Part shown: positions 1 to 9,557 of the stretch, piece by piece
Numbering within the stretch: position 1 is the first letter of the stretch
Layout of the letters: each line of letters starts with the position of its first letter
Assembly (NCBI RefSeq): GCF_014678725.1
Contig: NZ_CP061497.1
Span: 2,310,001 to 2,374,000 of the forward strand
Length of the DNA stretch: 64,000 nucleotides
DNA from: Thermomonas sp. XSG
Lineage (GTDB): Bacteria > Pseudomonadota > Gammaproteobacteria > Xanthomonadales > Xanthomonadaceae
Reading direction: 5' to 3'
Notes under the pieces: model-generated
What the model was told of the DNA's origin: nothing
Databases searched by the model: none
Seen by the model: only the letters and a program-made list of their open reading frames with translations
Made by a program: the position numbers and the translations under genes

Positions 1-680
1 AGCGCCTGCAGGTGCTGCCTGCCGAGCCGGAGCGCTACCTGACCTCCGAGCGCAAGGACGTCAGCGTGGACTTCTTCGCGGTCGGCCAGATCCAGGATGC
101 GCGCGCTTTCTATCGCGCCACCGGCGGCGACGAGGGCGCGGCGGTAGATCGCCTGGCGCCGATCATCAAGGACGCGCTGCGCAACGAGATCAACGCGCGG
201 ACGCTGCAGCAGGCGGTGTCGGGCGACCGTACCGAGATCGTCAAGAGCCAGCTGGACATCATCAACAAGGGTGCGGCCACGCTCGGCGTGCGGATCATCG
301 ACCTGCGCATCAAGCAGCTCGACCTGCCCACCGACAGCCGCGTCATCGATGACGTCTACAACCGCATGCGCGCCCAGCGCCAGCAGGTGGCCAGCCGCCT
401 GCGCGCGGAGGGCGAGGAGCAGGCCAACGAGATCCGCGCCGGCGCCGACCGCGACCAGCAGGTGATCCTGGCCGAGGCCGAGCGCGATGCGCAGAAGCTG
501 CGCGGTGAAGGCGATGCCGAGGCCGCGCGCATCTACGCCGATGCAGCCAACCGCGATCCGTCCTTCTACGCATTCCAGCGCAGCCTGGAGGCTTACCGCA
601 GGGCGTTCTCCGGCGGTGAAAGCGTGATCGTGCTGGAGCGCAACGACCCGTTCCTGCAGTACATGCGCAGCGACCGCTGA
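1..680 (+). CDS. hflC: HflC, modulator of FtsH protease (5' end outside window)
   Basis: SPFH-domain (prohibitin-like) inner-membrane protein that, with HflK, forms the periplasmic cage regulating FtsH proteolysis. The reading frame is open from the first full codon at base 3, so the N-terminal membrane anchor and the start of the SPFH domain lie upstream. Visible are the family segments TGGDEGAAV, IKQLDLPTDSRVIDDVYNRM, a long charged Ala/Glu-rich helix, RGEGDAEAARIYADA, and the terminal FYAFQRSLEAYRRAFSGG block, all collinear with E. coli HflC. The order hflC, DUF2065 gene, purA is the same as in enterobacteria (hflC-yjeT-purA). Identification is firm; only the 5' part is missing. Confidence 0.95.
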   Translation, partial: RLQVLPAEPERYLTSERKDVSVDFFAVGQIQDARAFYRATGGDEGAAVDRLAPIIKDALRNEINARTLQQAVSGDRTEIVKSQLDIINKGAATLGVRIIDLRIKQLDLPTDSRVIDDVYNRMRAQRQQVASRLRAEGEEQANEIRAGADRDQQVILAEAERDAQKLRGEGDAEAARIYADAANRDPSFYAFQRSLEAYRRAFSGGESVIVLERNDPFLQYMRSDR

Positions 681-722
681 TGACGCCCTCCGTGAAGGCG
701 TTCTCCAGGCACCTGCATAGCC

Positions 723-908
723 GTGGCTGACCTCTGGGCCGCACTCTGCCTGGTGGCGGTCATCGAAGGCCTGTTCCTGTTCGCCGCGCCCGGTGCCTGG
801 AAGCGTGCCGCGGCGCAGCTGCTGAACCTGCCCGACGAGCACGTGCGCCGGATCGGCGGCATAGTGCTGGCGCTCGGACTGGTGTCGCTGTGGGTGGTGC
901 GCGGCTGA
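723..908 (+). CDS. DUF2065 (YjeT-like) small membrane protein
   Basis: Protein of 61 residues with two hydrophobic segments (about 4-20 and 44-60) separated by a short basic/polar loop, matching the DUF2065/YjeT family, which lies between hflC and purA in many proteobacteria. Its function is unknown. It starts with GTG 42 nt after hflC; no in-frame ATG exists, and no convincing Shine-Dalgarno sequence is visible, so translation probably depends on transcription from hflKC. Length equals that of the family. The context supports co-expression with the HflKC complex, but a functional link is inference. Confidence 0.8.
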   Translation: MADLWAALCLVAVIEGLFLFAAPGAWKRAAAQLLNLPDEHVRRIGGIVLALGLVSLWVVRG

Positions 909-983
909 GTCTTGCCTCCGGTCTGACGCGTCATCCGGGGGCCTGAACGGCGGCCTGCGCCGGGTTCGCGGCTGCCTTCATAA

Positions 984-2438
<1,455 letters not shown>

Positions 2439-2454
2439 GTCGGGCGCAATGAAG

Positions 2455-2487
2455 AACGGCCGTCCCGCGCGAGCGTGGCCGGCCGTT
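2455..2487. terminator. Convergent hairpin between purA and the rod-like gene
   Basis: AACGGCCG (2455-2462) pairs perfectly with CGGCCGTT (2480-2487) around a 17-nt loop. The T run is short, but it lies exactly between two convergent genes and could end both transcripts. Confidence 0.5.
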
Positions 2488-2507
2488 TGCGTTTCAGGCC
2501 TCGGGCG

Positions 2508-2825
2508 TCAGGCGAAGGCGTCGAGCAGGGTGCCCAGCGCATCCTCGCGGGCGCGGAACGCCGAGGTGTTGGCGGCGAAGGCCTGCGCGGCGTCGCGCGC
2601 CTCGACCGCGTCGGCCACCACGGCGTCGTCGCCGTCGTTGCGCATGCCGGTGGCGACGACGCGTGCCTGCACGCCCCCGTCCGGGGACGCCGACTGCACC
2701 ACGCCGAGGCGATCGAACCCGTCGGTCTGCCGATTCGCCGTGTTGCTGGCCGCGGCCTGCATCCGCTGCGCGGCGGCATGCATGCCGGACAGGGAACTGT
2801 TGGAAGAGACGCCGGTGAGGGCCAT
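2508..2825 (-). CDS. Orphan flagellar basal-body rod-like small protein
   Basis: A 105-residue protein whose first 35 residues match the N-terminal consensus of flagellar rod/hook proteins (SGMHAAAQRMQAAASNTAN followed by QTDGF), and whose C-terminal part (AAQAFAANTSAFRAREDALG) resembles the C-terminal rod helix. It is thus a miniature FlgB/FlgC-type protein, lacking the middle domain. No other flagellar gene is near. Similar orphan proteins occur in pseudomonads and xanthomonads, of unknown role. I chose the ATG at 2825 (MALTGVSS) rather than the upstream one because it aligns with the family start. Confidence 0.65.
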   Translation of the reverse strand: MALTGVSSNSSLSGMHAAAQRMQAAASNTANRQTDGFDRLGVVQSASPDGGVQARVVATGMRNDGDDAVVADAVEARDAAQAFAANTSAFRAREDALGTLLDAFA

Positions 2826-2944
2826 GGCGGGCCGCCTGGTTGCGGGGAACACGCCGCACTCTACGCTTCCGCGAGGCCGGAAACGGCGACCGCCGTTGTG
2901 TTTTGACGATGCGCAGGGGCGCGCCGACGGGCGGCTGGACGCGC

Positions 2945-2950
2945 TATCCT
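2945..2950 (+). promoter_or_regulatory. -10 element TATCCT, leaderless start of the hemolysin-III gene
   Basis: TATCCT ends 6 nt before the ATG at 2957, so a start 7 nt after the hexamer would coincide with the A of ATG. No Shine-Dalgarno sequence precedes the ATG. See the finding on leaderless genes. Confidence 0.5.
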
Positions 2951-2956
2951 GCTGCG

Positions 2957-3610
2957 ATGCAGCACACCCATTCCCGTTCCAATGTCGTCCCGCACCCCGG
3001 CGAGGAGCTCGCCAACGCGCTGACCCACGGCGTGGGCGCTGCCGCCGCGCTGGCCGGCGGCGCGGTGCTGGTCACCCTGGTCGCGATCTACGGCGACGGC
3101 TGGCAGCTGGCCGGGGCCATCGTCTTCGGCGTGGCGCTACTGCTGCTCTACACCGCCTCCACCCTGTACCACGCGATCTCGCATCCGGTGGTCAAGGGCC
3201 GGCTGAAGGTGTTCGACCACTGTGCGATCTACCTGCTGATCGCCGGCACCTACACGCCGTTCACCCTGGTGGGCCTGCGCGGCCCCACCGGCTGGTGGCT
3301 GTTCGGCACGATCTGGACGCTGGCACTGGCCGGGGTGGTGTTCAAGCTGTTCTACACCGGTCGCTTCAAGCGCCTGTCGACGCTGATCTACATCGGCATG
3401 GGCTGGCTGGTGATCCTGGCGGCCAAGCCCATGCTGCACGCGCTCGGCGGCGGTTCGCTGGCGTGGCTGCTGGCCGGCGGCGTGGCCTATACCGCCGGCA
3501 CGTTCTTCTACATGCGCCCGCAGCTGCGCTGGTCGCATGCGATCTGGCACGGCTTCGTGATCGCCGGCAGCGTCTGCCACTACGTCGCGGTGCTGCTGCA
3601 CTTGCTGTAA
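2957..3610 (+). CDS. Hemolysin III family (PAQR/YqfA-like) membrane protein
   Basis: A 217-residue protein with seven hydrophobic segments and the conserved residues of the HlyIII/PAQR family: STLYHAISH after TM2, FDHCAIYLLIAGTYTPFTL in TM3, and HAIWHGFVIAGSVCHY near the C-terminus; these His/Asp residues line a metal site in the eukaryotic PAQR relatives. In bacteria the role is unsettled (membrane homeostasis has been proposed); hemolysis should not be assumed. The ATG at 2957 has no ribosome-binding site but lies 6 nt after a -10-like TATCCT. Confidence 0.85.
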   Translation: MQHTHSRSNVVPHPGEELANALTHGVGAAAALAGGAVLVTLVAIYGDGWQLAGAIVFGVALLLLYTASTLYHAISHPVVKGRLKVFDHCAIYLLIAGTYTPFTLVGLRGPTGWWLFGTIWTLALAGVVFKLFYTGRFKRLSTLIYIGMGWLVILAAKPMLHALGGGSLAWLLAGGVAYTAGTFFYMRPQLRWSHAIWHGFVIAGSVCHYVAVLLHLL

Positions 3611-3701
3611 CAGCGAACGGCGCGCATGACTTCCGGCGGTGTGCGCTGCCGGGCGCAGGCCGGATGATCGGGCTTCGTATCCATCGCCCCGAGGAAGATC
3701 C

Positions 3702-6359
3702 ATGCGCCGCATCCTGACAATCGCCATCGCGCTCGCCCTGGCCGGCGCCGGCGGCGCCGCATACGCGCAGTCCATCGCTGCCGCCCCCGCCTCGGCTCCG
3801 GTGGTGGTGACGACACAGCTGCCGCGCGATGTCCGTCCGACCAATTACGACATCGAAGTGGAGCCGCATGCGGACCGCATGGCGTTCGACGGCAAGGTGC
3901 GGATCAACGTCGACGTGCTGGCGCCCACACGCAGCATCACCCTGAACGCGGGCGACCTCGAGTTCGGCACGGTCCGGCTGGCGCGCGCCAACGGCAAGGC
4001 ACTGGCGCCGAAGACCAGCGTCGACGCCGCGGCGCAGACGGCGACCTTCAGCTTCGACCAGACCCTGCCGGTGGGCAGCTACCTGCTGACGATCGAATAC
4101 AAGGGCAAGATCGGCACCCAGGCCAACGGCCTGTTCGCGCTGGACTATCCGACCGAAGCCGGCAAGAAACGCGCGCTCTATACCCAGTTCGAGAACTCCG
4201 ATGCGCGCCGCTTCATCCCCTCCTGGGACGAGCCGGCGCACAAGGCCACGTTCCGGCTGGCGGTGACCGCGCCGTCCGCGCAGATGGTGGTCAGCAACAT
4301 GCCGGTGGCCAGCACGCACGGCCTGGGCGACGGGCGCACGCTGACCCTGTTCAAGCCGACGCCGAAGATGTCGACCTACCTGCTGTTCCTGTCGGTGGGC
4401 GAATTCGATCGCGCCATCCTTGCCGACAACGGCGTGGAGATCGGCGTGATCGCACAGAAGGGCAAGGTGGAGCAGGCGCGCTTCGCCCTGGAGGCCAGCC
4501 GCGACGTGCTGCGCGAGTTCAACGACTACTTCGGCGTGGAATATCCGCTGCCGAAGCTGGACAACATCGCCGCCCCGGGGCGCAGCCAGTTCTTCAGCGC
4601 GATGGAGAACTGGGGCGCGATCTTCACCTTCGAAGCCTCGCTGCTGCTCGATCCGGCGACGTCCAACGTTTCCGACCAGCAGCGCGTGTTCACCACCGCC
4701 GCGCACGAGATCGCCCACCAGTGGTTCGGCAACCTGGTGACCATGGCCTGGTGGGACGACCTGTGGTTGAACGAAGGTTTCGCCACCTGGATGGAGGGCC
4801 GCACCACCCGCAAGCTGCATCCGGAATGGGACGTCGACAGCGTCGATGCGGCCTTCACCAGCCGCGGCGCTATGGGCCAGGACGCGTTCGCCACCACCCA
4901 CCCGGTGGTGCAGCACGTAGCGACGGTGGAGCAGGCCAGCCAGGCCTTCGATGGCATCACCTACGGCAAGGGCGCGGCGGTGATCGCGATGCTGGAGGAT
5001 TATGTGGGCGAGGACGCCTGGCGCAACGGCGTGCGCAGCTACATCGGCAACCACGCCTACGGCAATGCGGTGACCGACCAACTGTGGGACGAGATCGAAA
5101 AAGCCGCACCCGGCAAGCAGTTCGTCGCGGTCGCGCATGACTTCACCCTGCAGCCGGGCGTGCCGCTGATCAAGGCGAGCAGTGCCTGCGTCGGCGGCAG
5201 CACCCGCGTGCAGCTGGAGCAGGGCGAGTACACCGTGGACCGCCCCGACAAGACGCCGCTGCGCTGGCGCGTGCCGGTCAGCGTGCGCGGTGGCGAAGGC
5301 AAGGCGGTGCGCGTGCTGGTGGACGGCAAGGCCAGCGTGACCCTGCCCGGCTGCGACGCGCCGGCGCTGGTGAATGCCGGGCAGAAGGGCTACTTCCGCA
5401 CGCTGTACGCACCGGCCCAGTTCAAGGCGCTGCGCAGCGGCTTCGCCACCCTGCCGGTGGTCGACCAGATGGGCCTGATGCTGGATACCGGCGCGCTGGC
5501 CGCGGTCGGCCTGCAGCCGGAATCCGACAGCCTGGACCTGGCCATGCAGGTGCCGGCCGAGGCGGCGCCGGAGCTGTGGCAGATGGTGGCCGGCTCGCTC
5601 GGTGGCCTGGATGATCTGTTCAAGGGCGATGCCAAGCGCCAGGCTGCGATCCATGCCTTCGCGATCAAGCGGCTGGCGCCGAAGTTCGCCCAGCTGGGCT
5701 GGGACAACCGTGCCGGCGACTCTGCCGCCACCCGGCAGCTGCGCAACAGCCTGATTTCGACCCTGGGCGAACTGGGCGATGCCGGGGTGCTGGCGGAAGC
5801 GCGCCGGCGCTTCGATGCGTTCCTGGTCGATCCCGCTTCGCTGTCACCGGACCTGCGCCGCACCGTGCTGGGCATGATGGCGCGCAATGCCGATACCGCC
5901 ACCTGGGAGCGATTGCACGCGCTGGCGCGGCAGGAGAAGTCCTCGATGCTGCGCGACCAGTACTACGGCCTGCTGGCGCGGGCCAAGGACAAGGCGCTGG
6001 CGCAGCGCGCGCTGGACATGACGCTGACCGACGAACCCGGCGCCACCAACGGTGCGGCGATGATCTCCGCGGTGTCGTGGGAACACGCCGATCTGGCCTT
6101 CGATTTCGCCGTCGCCCACCGCGAGCAGGTGGACAAGCTGGTCGACTCCACCTCGCGCGCGCGCTTCTATCCCGGGCTCGGTGGCAGTGCCAGCGACCTG
6201 TCTATGGTGGAGAAGATCAATGCCTTCGCCGAAGCGCATATCGCCCCCACGTCGCGTCGCGATGCCGAGCGCGTGGTCAACGGCATCCAGACCCGGGTCA
6301 AGCTGCGCCAGCAGCGGCTGCCGCAGGTCGATGCGTGGTTGAAGCAGCAGGGCGTGTGA
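3702..6359 (+). CDS. Secreted M1 family zinc aminopeptidase
   Basis: An 885-residue M1 metallopeptidase removing N-terminal residues from peptides. A signal peptide (residues 1-23, ending AAYAQ) suggests export to the periplasm or outside. After a beta-rich N-terminal domain come the exopeptidase motif (SAMEN, variant of GxMEN), then the zinc motif HEIAHQWF with the third ligand in NEGFATWME, and the helical C-terminal domain. The ATG at 3702 has GAGGAA 5 nt upstream (3691-3696) and gives the signal peptide, so the longer frame to 3639 is rejected. It is followed by a strong terminator and faces the peptide-receptor-type locus on the other strand, fitting a proteolytic lifestyle. Confidence 0.93.
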   Translation: MRRILTIAIALALAGAGGAAYAQSIAAAPASAPVVVTTQLPRDVRPTNYDIEVEPHADRMAFDGKVRINVDVLAPTRSITLNAGDLEFGTVRLARANGKALAPKTSVDAAAQTATFSFDQTLPVGSYLLTIEYKGKIGTQANGLFALDYPTEAGKKRALYTQFENSDARRFIPSWDEPAHKATFRLAVTAPSAQMVVSNMPVASTHGLGDGRTLTLFKPTPKMSTYLLFLSVGEFDRAILADNGVEIGVIAQKGKVEQARFALEASRDVLREFNDYFGVEYPLPKLDNIAAPGRSQFFSAMENWGAIFTFEASLLLDPATSNVSDQQRVFTTAAHEIAHQWFGNLVTMAWWDDLWLNEGFATWMEGRTTRKLHPEWDVDSVDAAFTSRGAMGQDAFATTHPVVQHVATVEQASQAFDGITYGKGAAVIAMLEDYVGEDAWRNGVRSYIGNHAYGNAVTDQLWDEIEKAAPGKQFVAVAHDFTLQPGVPLIKASSACVGGSTRVQLEQGEYTVDRPDKTPLRWRVPVSVRGGEGKAVRVLVDGKASVTLPGCDAPALVNAGQKGYFRTLYAPAQFKALRSGFATLPVVDQMGLMLDTGALAAVGLQPESDSLDLAMQVPAEAAPELWQMVAGSLGGLDDLFKGDAKRQAAIHAFAIKRLAPKFAQLGWDNRAGDSAATRQLRNSLISTLGELGDAGVLAEARRRFDAFLVDPASLSPDLRRTVLGMMARNADTATWERLHALARQEKSSMLRDQYYGLLARAKDKALAQRALDMTLTDEPGATNGAAMISAVSWEHADLAFDFAVAHREQVDKLVDSTSRARFYPGLGGSASDLSMVEKINAFAEAHIAPTSRRDAERVVNGIQTRVKLRQQRLPQVDAWLKQQGV

Positions 6360-6385
6360 CCGCTGTTGCGCCTGCAGGAAATGAA

Positions 6386-6416
6386 GAGGCCCCGCGATGC
6401 GGGGCCTCTCTTTTTT
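6386..6416 (+). terminator. Strong intrinsic terminator after the M1 peptidase
   Basis: Perfect 10-bp stem GAGGCCCCGC / GCGGGGCCTC with a GAT loop, then TCTTTTTT. Placed 27 nt after the M1 stop; the stem also serves the converging receptor gene. Confidence 0.85.
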
Positions 6417-6437
6417 GCCGTTCGGGACAACGCCGAC

Positions 6438-9335
6438 TCAGAAGCTGTATTCCGCCAGCAGGGTGAAGGCACGGCCACGCGGGTCGGCGATGCGCGGCTC
6501 CCACGCTGCACCTGCCGCGAAGTCGTTCTGGTGCGCGGTGAACGGCGGGTCGGTGTCGAACAGGTTCTTCACGCCGAGGGCGAGCTTGAGCTTGTCGATG
6601 CCCGTCCAAGTCACGCTGTAGTTGTAGGTGGTGTAGCTCTCCACGTTGGGCGTCCACGCCGGCGGGATGTAGTTGTTGCTGCGCACGCTGTTGGGCAGTT
6701 CGTCCTCGTAGCCGTCGCGGTAGATCTGGGTCAGGCTGTGCGACCAGTCACCGCGGCTGTAGCTGAAGTTGAGCGTGTGCTTCCACTGGATCGGCAGGTT
6801 GTAGTAGCGCACATAGGTGCCAACCAGGTTGTCGGTGTAGGGCAGCGTGTCCAGCGCCTTGGTGCGGAAGTGGGTGATCAGGCTGCCGTTGAGGTTGAGG
6901 TTCCAGCGACCGCCCGCGAGCTCGCCGTTGAGGTTGGCGTCCAGTTCGACGCCGCGCATCAGGCTGCCACCGGAATTGATGAAGCGGCGGTCGATCTGCA
7001 CCACCTGGCCGTTGGCATCGCGGATCCAGTTCGCCTCGAACAGGTCGTAGTACTGGATCAGGGTGTCGCGCGGCGCCGCGCGGATCGTGTCCTCGCGCTC
7101 GATCTCCCACCAGTCCAGTGCCAGGTTGAACTGCGCCATCGGCGACCACACCAGGCCGAAGCTGCGCTGGGTGGAGGTCTCGGGCTTCAGGTCGGCCTTG
7201 CCACCGAACAGCTCGTCCGGGCGGATGGTTTCGCAGCCGGCGACGTTCGGATTGGCCTTCCCGCCGGGGCAGGTCTTCGGGTCCGCCAGGTCCAGGCCGG
7301 TGTACTGGACTTCGCTGACGCCGTTGAACAACTGGTTGAACGAAGGCACCTTGAAACCGGTGCTGTAGGCGCCGCGGAACAGCAGCGTGTCCATCGGCTG
7401 GTACCTGAACGATACCTTCGGGTTGGTGGTGCCGCCGAAGCCGCTGTAATGGTCATAGCGCCCGGCCAGGTTGAGGTCGAAGCCCTTGAACACCGGCAGC
7501 TCGAACTCGACGTACGCCGCGGAGATGTCCCGGCTGACGTTGTCCAGCGCGTTGGCATCATCGAACGGGGCATTGAACACGGTGCGCTTGTCGGCGCGCT
7601 GGTCGCCGTTGAAGCGGAACTCCTCGCGGCGCAGGTCCACGCCTGCCGCCATCGCGATGCTGCCGGCGGGCAGGCGGAAGAAGCCCAGCTCGCCAGAGAT
7701 CGAGGCGTCCAGCGAAGTGGTGATCGACTCGCCGCCGTACAGCGCCACGCCCCGCGCCGAGGCTGCATCGAGCGCCGCCATCGCTGCCGCGGACTGCGAC
7801 TGGCCGGGTGCCAGGAACGGATTGATCAGGCCGCTGCCCAGCACCGTCTTCAGCGCGTCGGTGTAGTGGAAGCCGGTGCCCAGAATCGACTTGGACTTGC
7901 TGGAGGCGCGGGTCAGGCCGGCGTCGTAGCTCCAGTCGCCCAGCAGGCCGCCGATGCCGGCGACGAAGCGGTAGGCGTTGGTGGTGGTCTCGATCTGACG
8001 CGGGCCACAGGCCATGCAGCGCCAGCGGTAGGCGATCGGCGCGCCATAGGTCAGTTGGCCCGCGCCGAAGTAGCCGGCCAGGGCGTCGTAGACCTTGTCA
8101 TAGGTCTCCTGGGTGGTGGCGTTCAGCGGGTACCAGGTGCTGGGGCCCAGCGAGGTGGCGGCAGTGCTGGTGCTGGAGGAGATCTGGTTGGGTTCGAAGG
8201 TCTTGGCTACCTCCACCCGCGATGCGGTCAGCTCCACGTAGGCCTGGTGCGCGCTGCCGATGTTGAAGGTGGCGCGGCCCACGAAATCTACGCTGTCCTG
8301 CGGCTGCTGGATCACCGCCGCCGCCGGGTAATCCCATGCGCAGGCGTAGCGGGAGGCCGGCACGCCCCAGAGGTCGTAGGCGTAGGGGCCCATGTCGGGG
8401 CCGGCCGCCTCGCAGCCTTCCGCGCCGGGCAGGTTGTAGATGTTGACTGCGGTCATGCGGGTGCTGCCACCACCCGGATCCAGCACGCCATTCCGGAGCA
8501 TGCTGCTGGCGCCCACGCCGGAGCTGCCCAGGCTGAACACCGTGGCGAACGGCGTGCCGCGGGTGTCCGGCGACAGGCCGCGATCATGCTGGAAGGTGTT
8601 GGAGAAATCGCGGTCGTGTCCTTCCAGGATGGTGTTGCGCTTGACGCTGACGGTGCCGAAGGCGTTCCAGCCGTCACGGTCCAGGTCGCCGCGGCCGAAC
8701 AGCAGGCTGCTGCGGTAGACATTGGCGCCGCCGGCTTCGGTGACGTCGACGAAGGCCGATACCTGCGCACCCTGGAAATCGCGCCGGGTGATGAAGTTGA
8801 TCACGCCGCCGATGGCATCGGTGCCGTAGATAGCGGAAGCGCCATCGCGCAGCACCTCCACCCGCTCGATCGCGGCGAACGGGATCGCGTTGAGGTCGAC
8901 CGCGCGGCCCTTCAGGCCGTGCGTGGCCACCCGGCGGCCGTTCAGCAGCACCAGCGTGGCATCGGCACCCTGGCCGCGCAGGTTGGCACCGGAAACGCCG
9001 TTGTTGCCGCGCTGGTCCTCATGGACGATGCCGGCATTGCTGGAGAGGTTGTCCGAACCGTTGCCGGCGATGTTCAGCTGCATCAACAGCTGCTCGGCCG
9101 AGGTGATGCCGGCGGCATCGATCTGCGCGCGGGTGACCGAGGTCACCGGCAGCGCCTGTTCGATTTCGGTGCGCTGGATGCGCGAACCGGTGACGGTCAG
9201 CCGGTCCAGCGTCCTGACCTTGCCGTCTGCGGCGGGCTGCTTGTCCTGGGCCTGCTGGGCCATCGCCGGCAGCGCAAGCGCAGCCAGCAGGGCGATGCAG
9301 AGCCGATGCTTGCCGGGTTTCGCACGGTTGTTCAT
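6438..9335 (-). CDS. TonB-dependent receptor 1
   Basis: Outer-membrane active transporter (965 residues): signal peptide 1-26 (ends PAMAQQ), a TLDRLTVTGSRI segment, plug domain with LRGQGADATLVLLNGRR, RVEVLRDGASAIYGTDAIGG and GVINFITR, and a beta-barrel ending in a terminal Phe (LLAEYSF). Start at 9335 has GGGAGGGAA upstream. It is a close paralogue of the receptor at 13721-16612: plug segments are nearly identical and both share an unusual barrel segment with a Cys pair (RWRCMACGPRQIETTT here). The substrate is not shown by the sequence; neighbours (racemase, hydrolase, HExxH protein) suggest peptides or amino-acid derivatives. A TAGATT -10-like hexamer lies at 9439-9444, about 100 nt upstream. 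Confidence 0.93.
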   Translation of the reverse strand: MNNRAKPGKHRLCIALLAALALPAMAQQAQDKQPAADGKVRTLDRLTVTGSRIQRTEIEQALPVTSVTRAQIDAAGITSAEQLLMQLNIAGNGSDNLSSNAGIVHEDQRGNNGVSGANLRGQGADATLVLLNGRRVATHGLKGRAVDLNAIPFAAIERVEVLRDGASAIYGTDAIGGVINFITRRDFQGAQVSAFVDVTEAGGANVYRSSLLFGRGDLDRDGWNAFGTVSVKRNTILEGHDRDFSNTFQHDRGLSPDTRGTPFATVFSLGSSGVGASSMLRNGVLDPGGGSTRMTAVNIYNLPGAEGCEAAGPDMGPYAYDLWGVPASRYACAWDYPAAAVIQQPQDSVDFVGRATFNIGSAHQAYVELTASRVEVAKTFEPNQISSSTSTAATSLGPSTWYPLNATTQETYDKVYDALAGYFGAGQLTYGAPIAYRWRCMACGPRQIETTTNAYRFVAGIGGLLGDWSYDAGLTRASSKSKSILGTGFHYTDALKTVLGSGLINPFLAPGQSQSAAAMAALDAASARGVALYGGESITTSLDASISGELGFFRLPAGSIAMAAGVDLRREEFRFNGDQRADKRTVFNAPFDDANALDNVSRDISAAYVEFELPVFKGFDLNLAGRYDHYSGFGGTTNPKVSFRYQPMDTLLFRGAYSTGFKVPSFNQLFNGVSEVQYTGLDLADPKTCPGGKANPNVAGCETIRPDELFGGKADLKPETSTQRSFGLVWSPMAQFNLALDWWEIEREDTIRAAPRDTLIQYYDLFEANWIRDANGQVVQIDRRFINSGGSLMRGVELDANLNGELAGGRWNLNLNGSLITHFRTKALDTLPYTDNLVGTYVRYYNLPIQWKHTLNFSYSRGDWSHSLTQIYRDGYEDELPNSVRSNNYIPPAWTPNVESYTTYNYSVTWTGIDKLKLALGVKNLFDTDPPFTAHQNDFAAGAAWEPRIADPRGRAFTLLAEYSF

Positions 9336-9557
9336 GTATTCCCTCCCCAGGGATTGATTGGAAGTCGGCCGCTGCCCGATGGGCTGGCGCGCGGTCCTGC
9401 CGCCCCGCCCCGCGGAGCGATGCGACGGACACCTGCCCAATCTAGTCGGGAATGCGGTGCCGGGGAATAGCCGGGCCATCGCGGGCACCTGCACGTCGCG
9501 CCCGGGTCAGCTGGCGCGCACGGCTCGCCGCCGCCTGCTGCCGGGTAGCCGCATCGG

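Noticed and set aside
2957-3610. Hemolysin III product as a toxin
   Set aside because: Family name is historical; the protein is a seven-helix PAQR-type membrane protein with no toxin features.
3366-5654. A 762-codon minus-strand frame under the M1 peptidase
   Set aside because: Antisense shadow rich in Arg, Ala, Gly and His with no recognisable domain.
6366-9470. A 1034-codon open frame on the plus strand opposite TonB receptor 1
   Set aside because: Composition is Val/Gly/Arg/His-rich without family resemblance; it is the antisense shadow of a well-supported receptor in GC-rich DNA.
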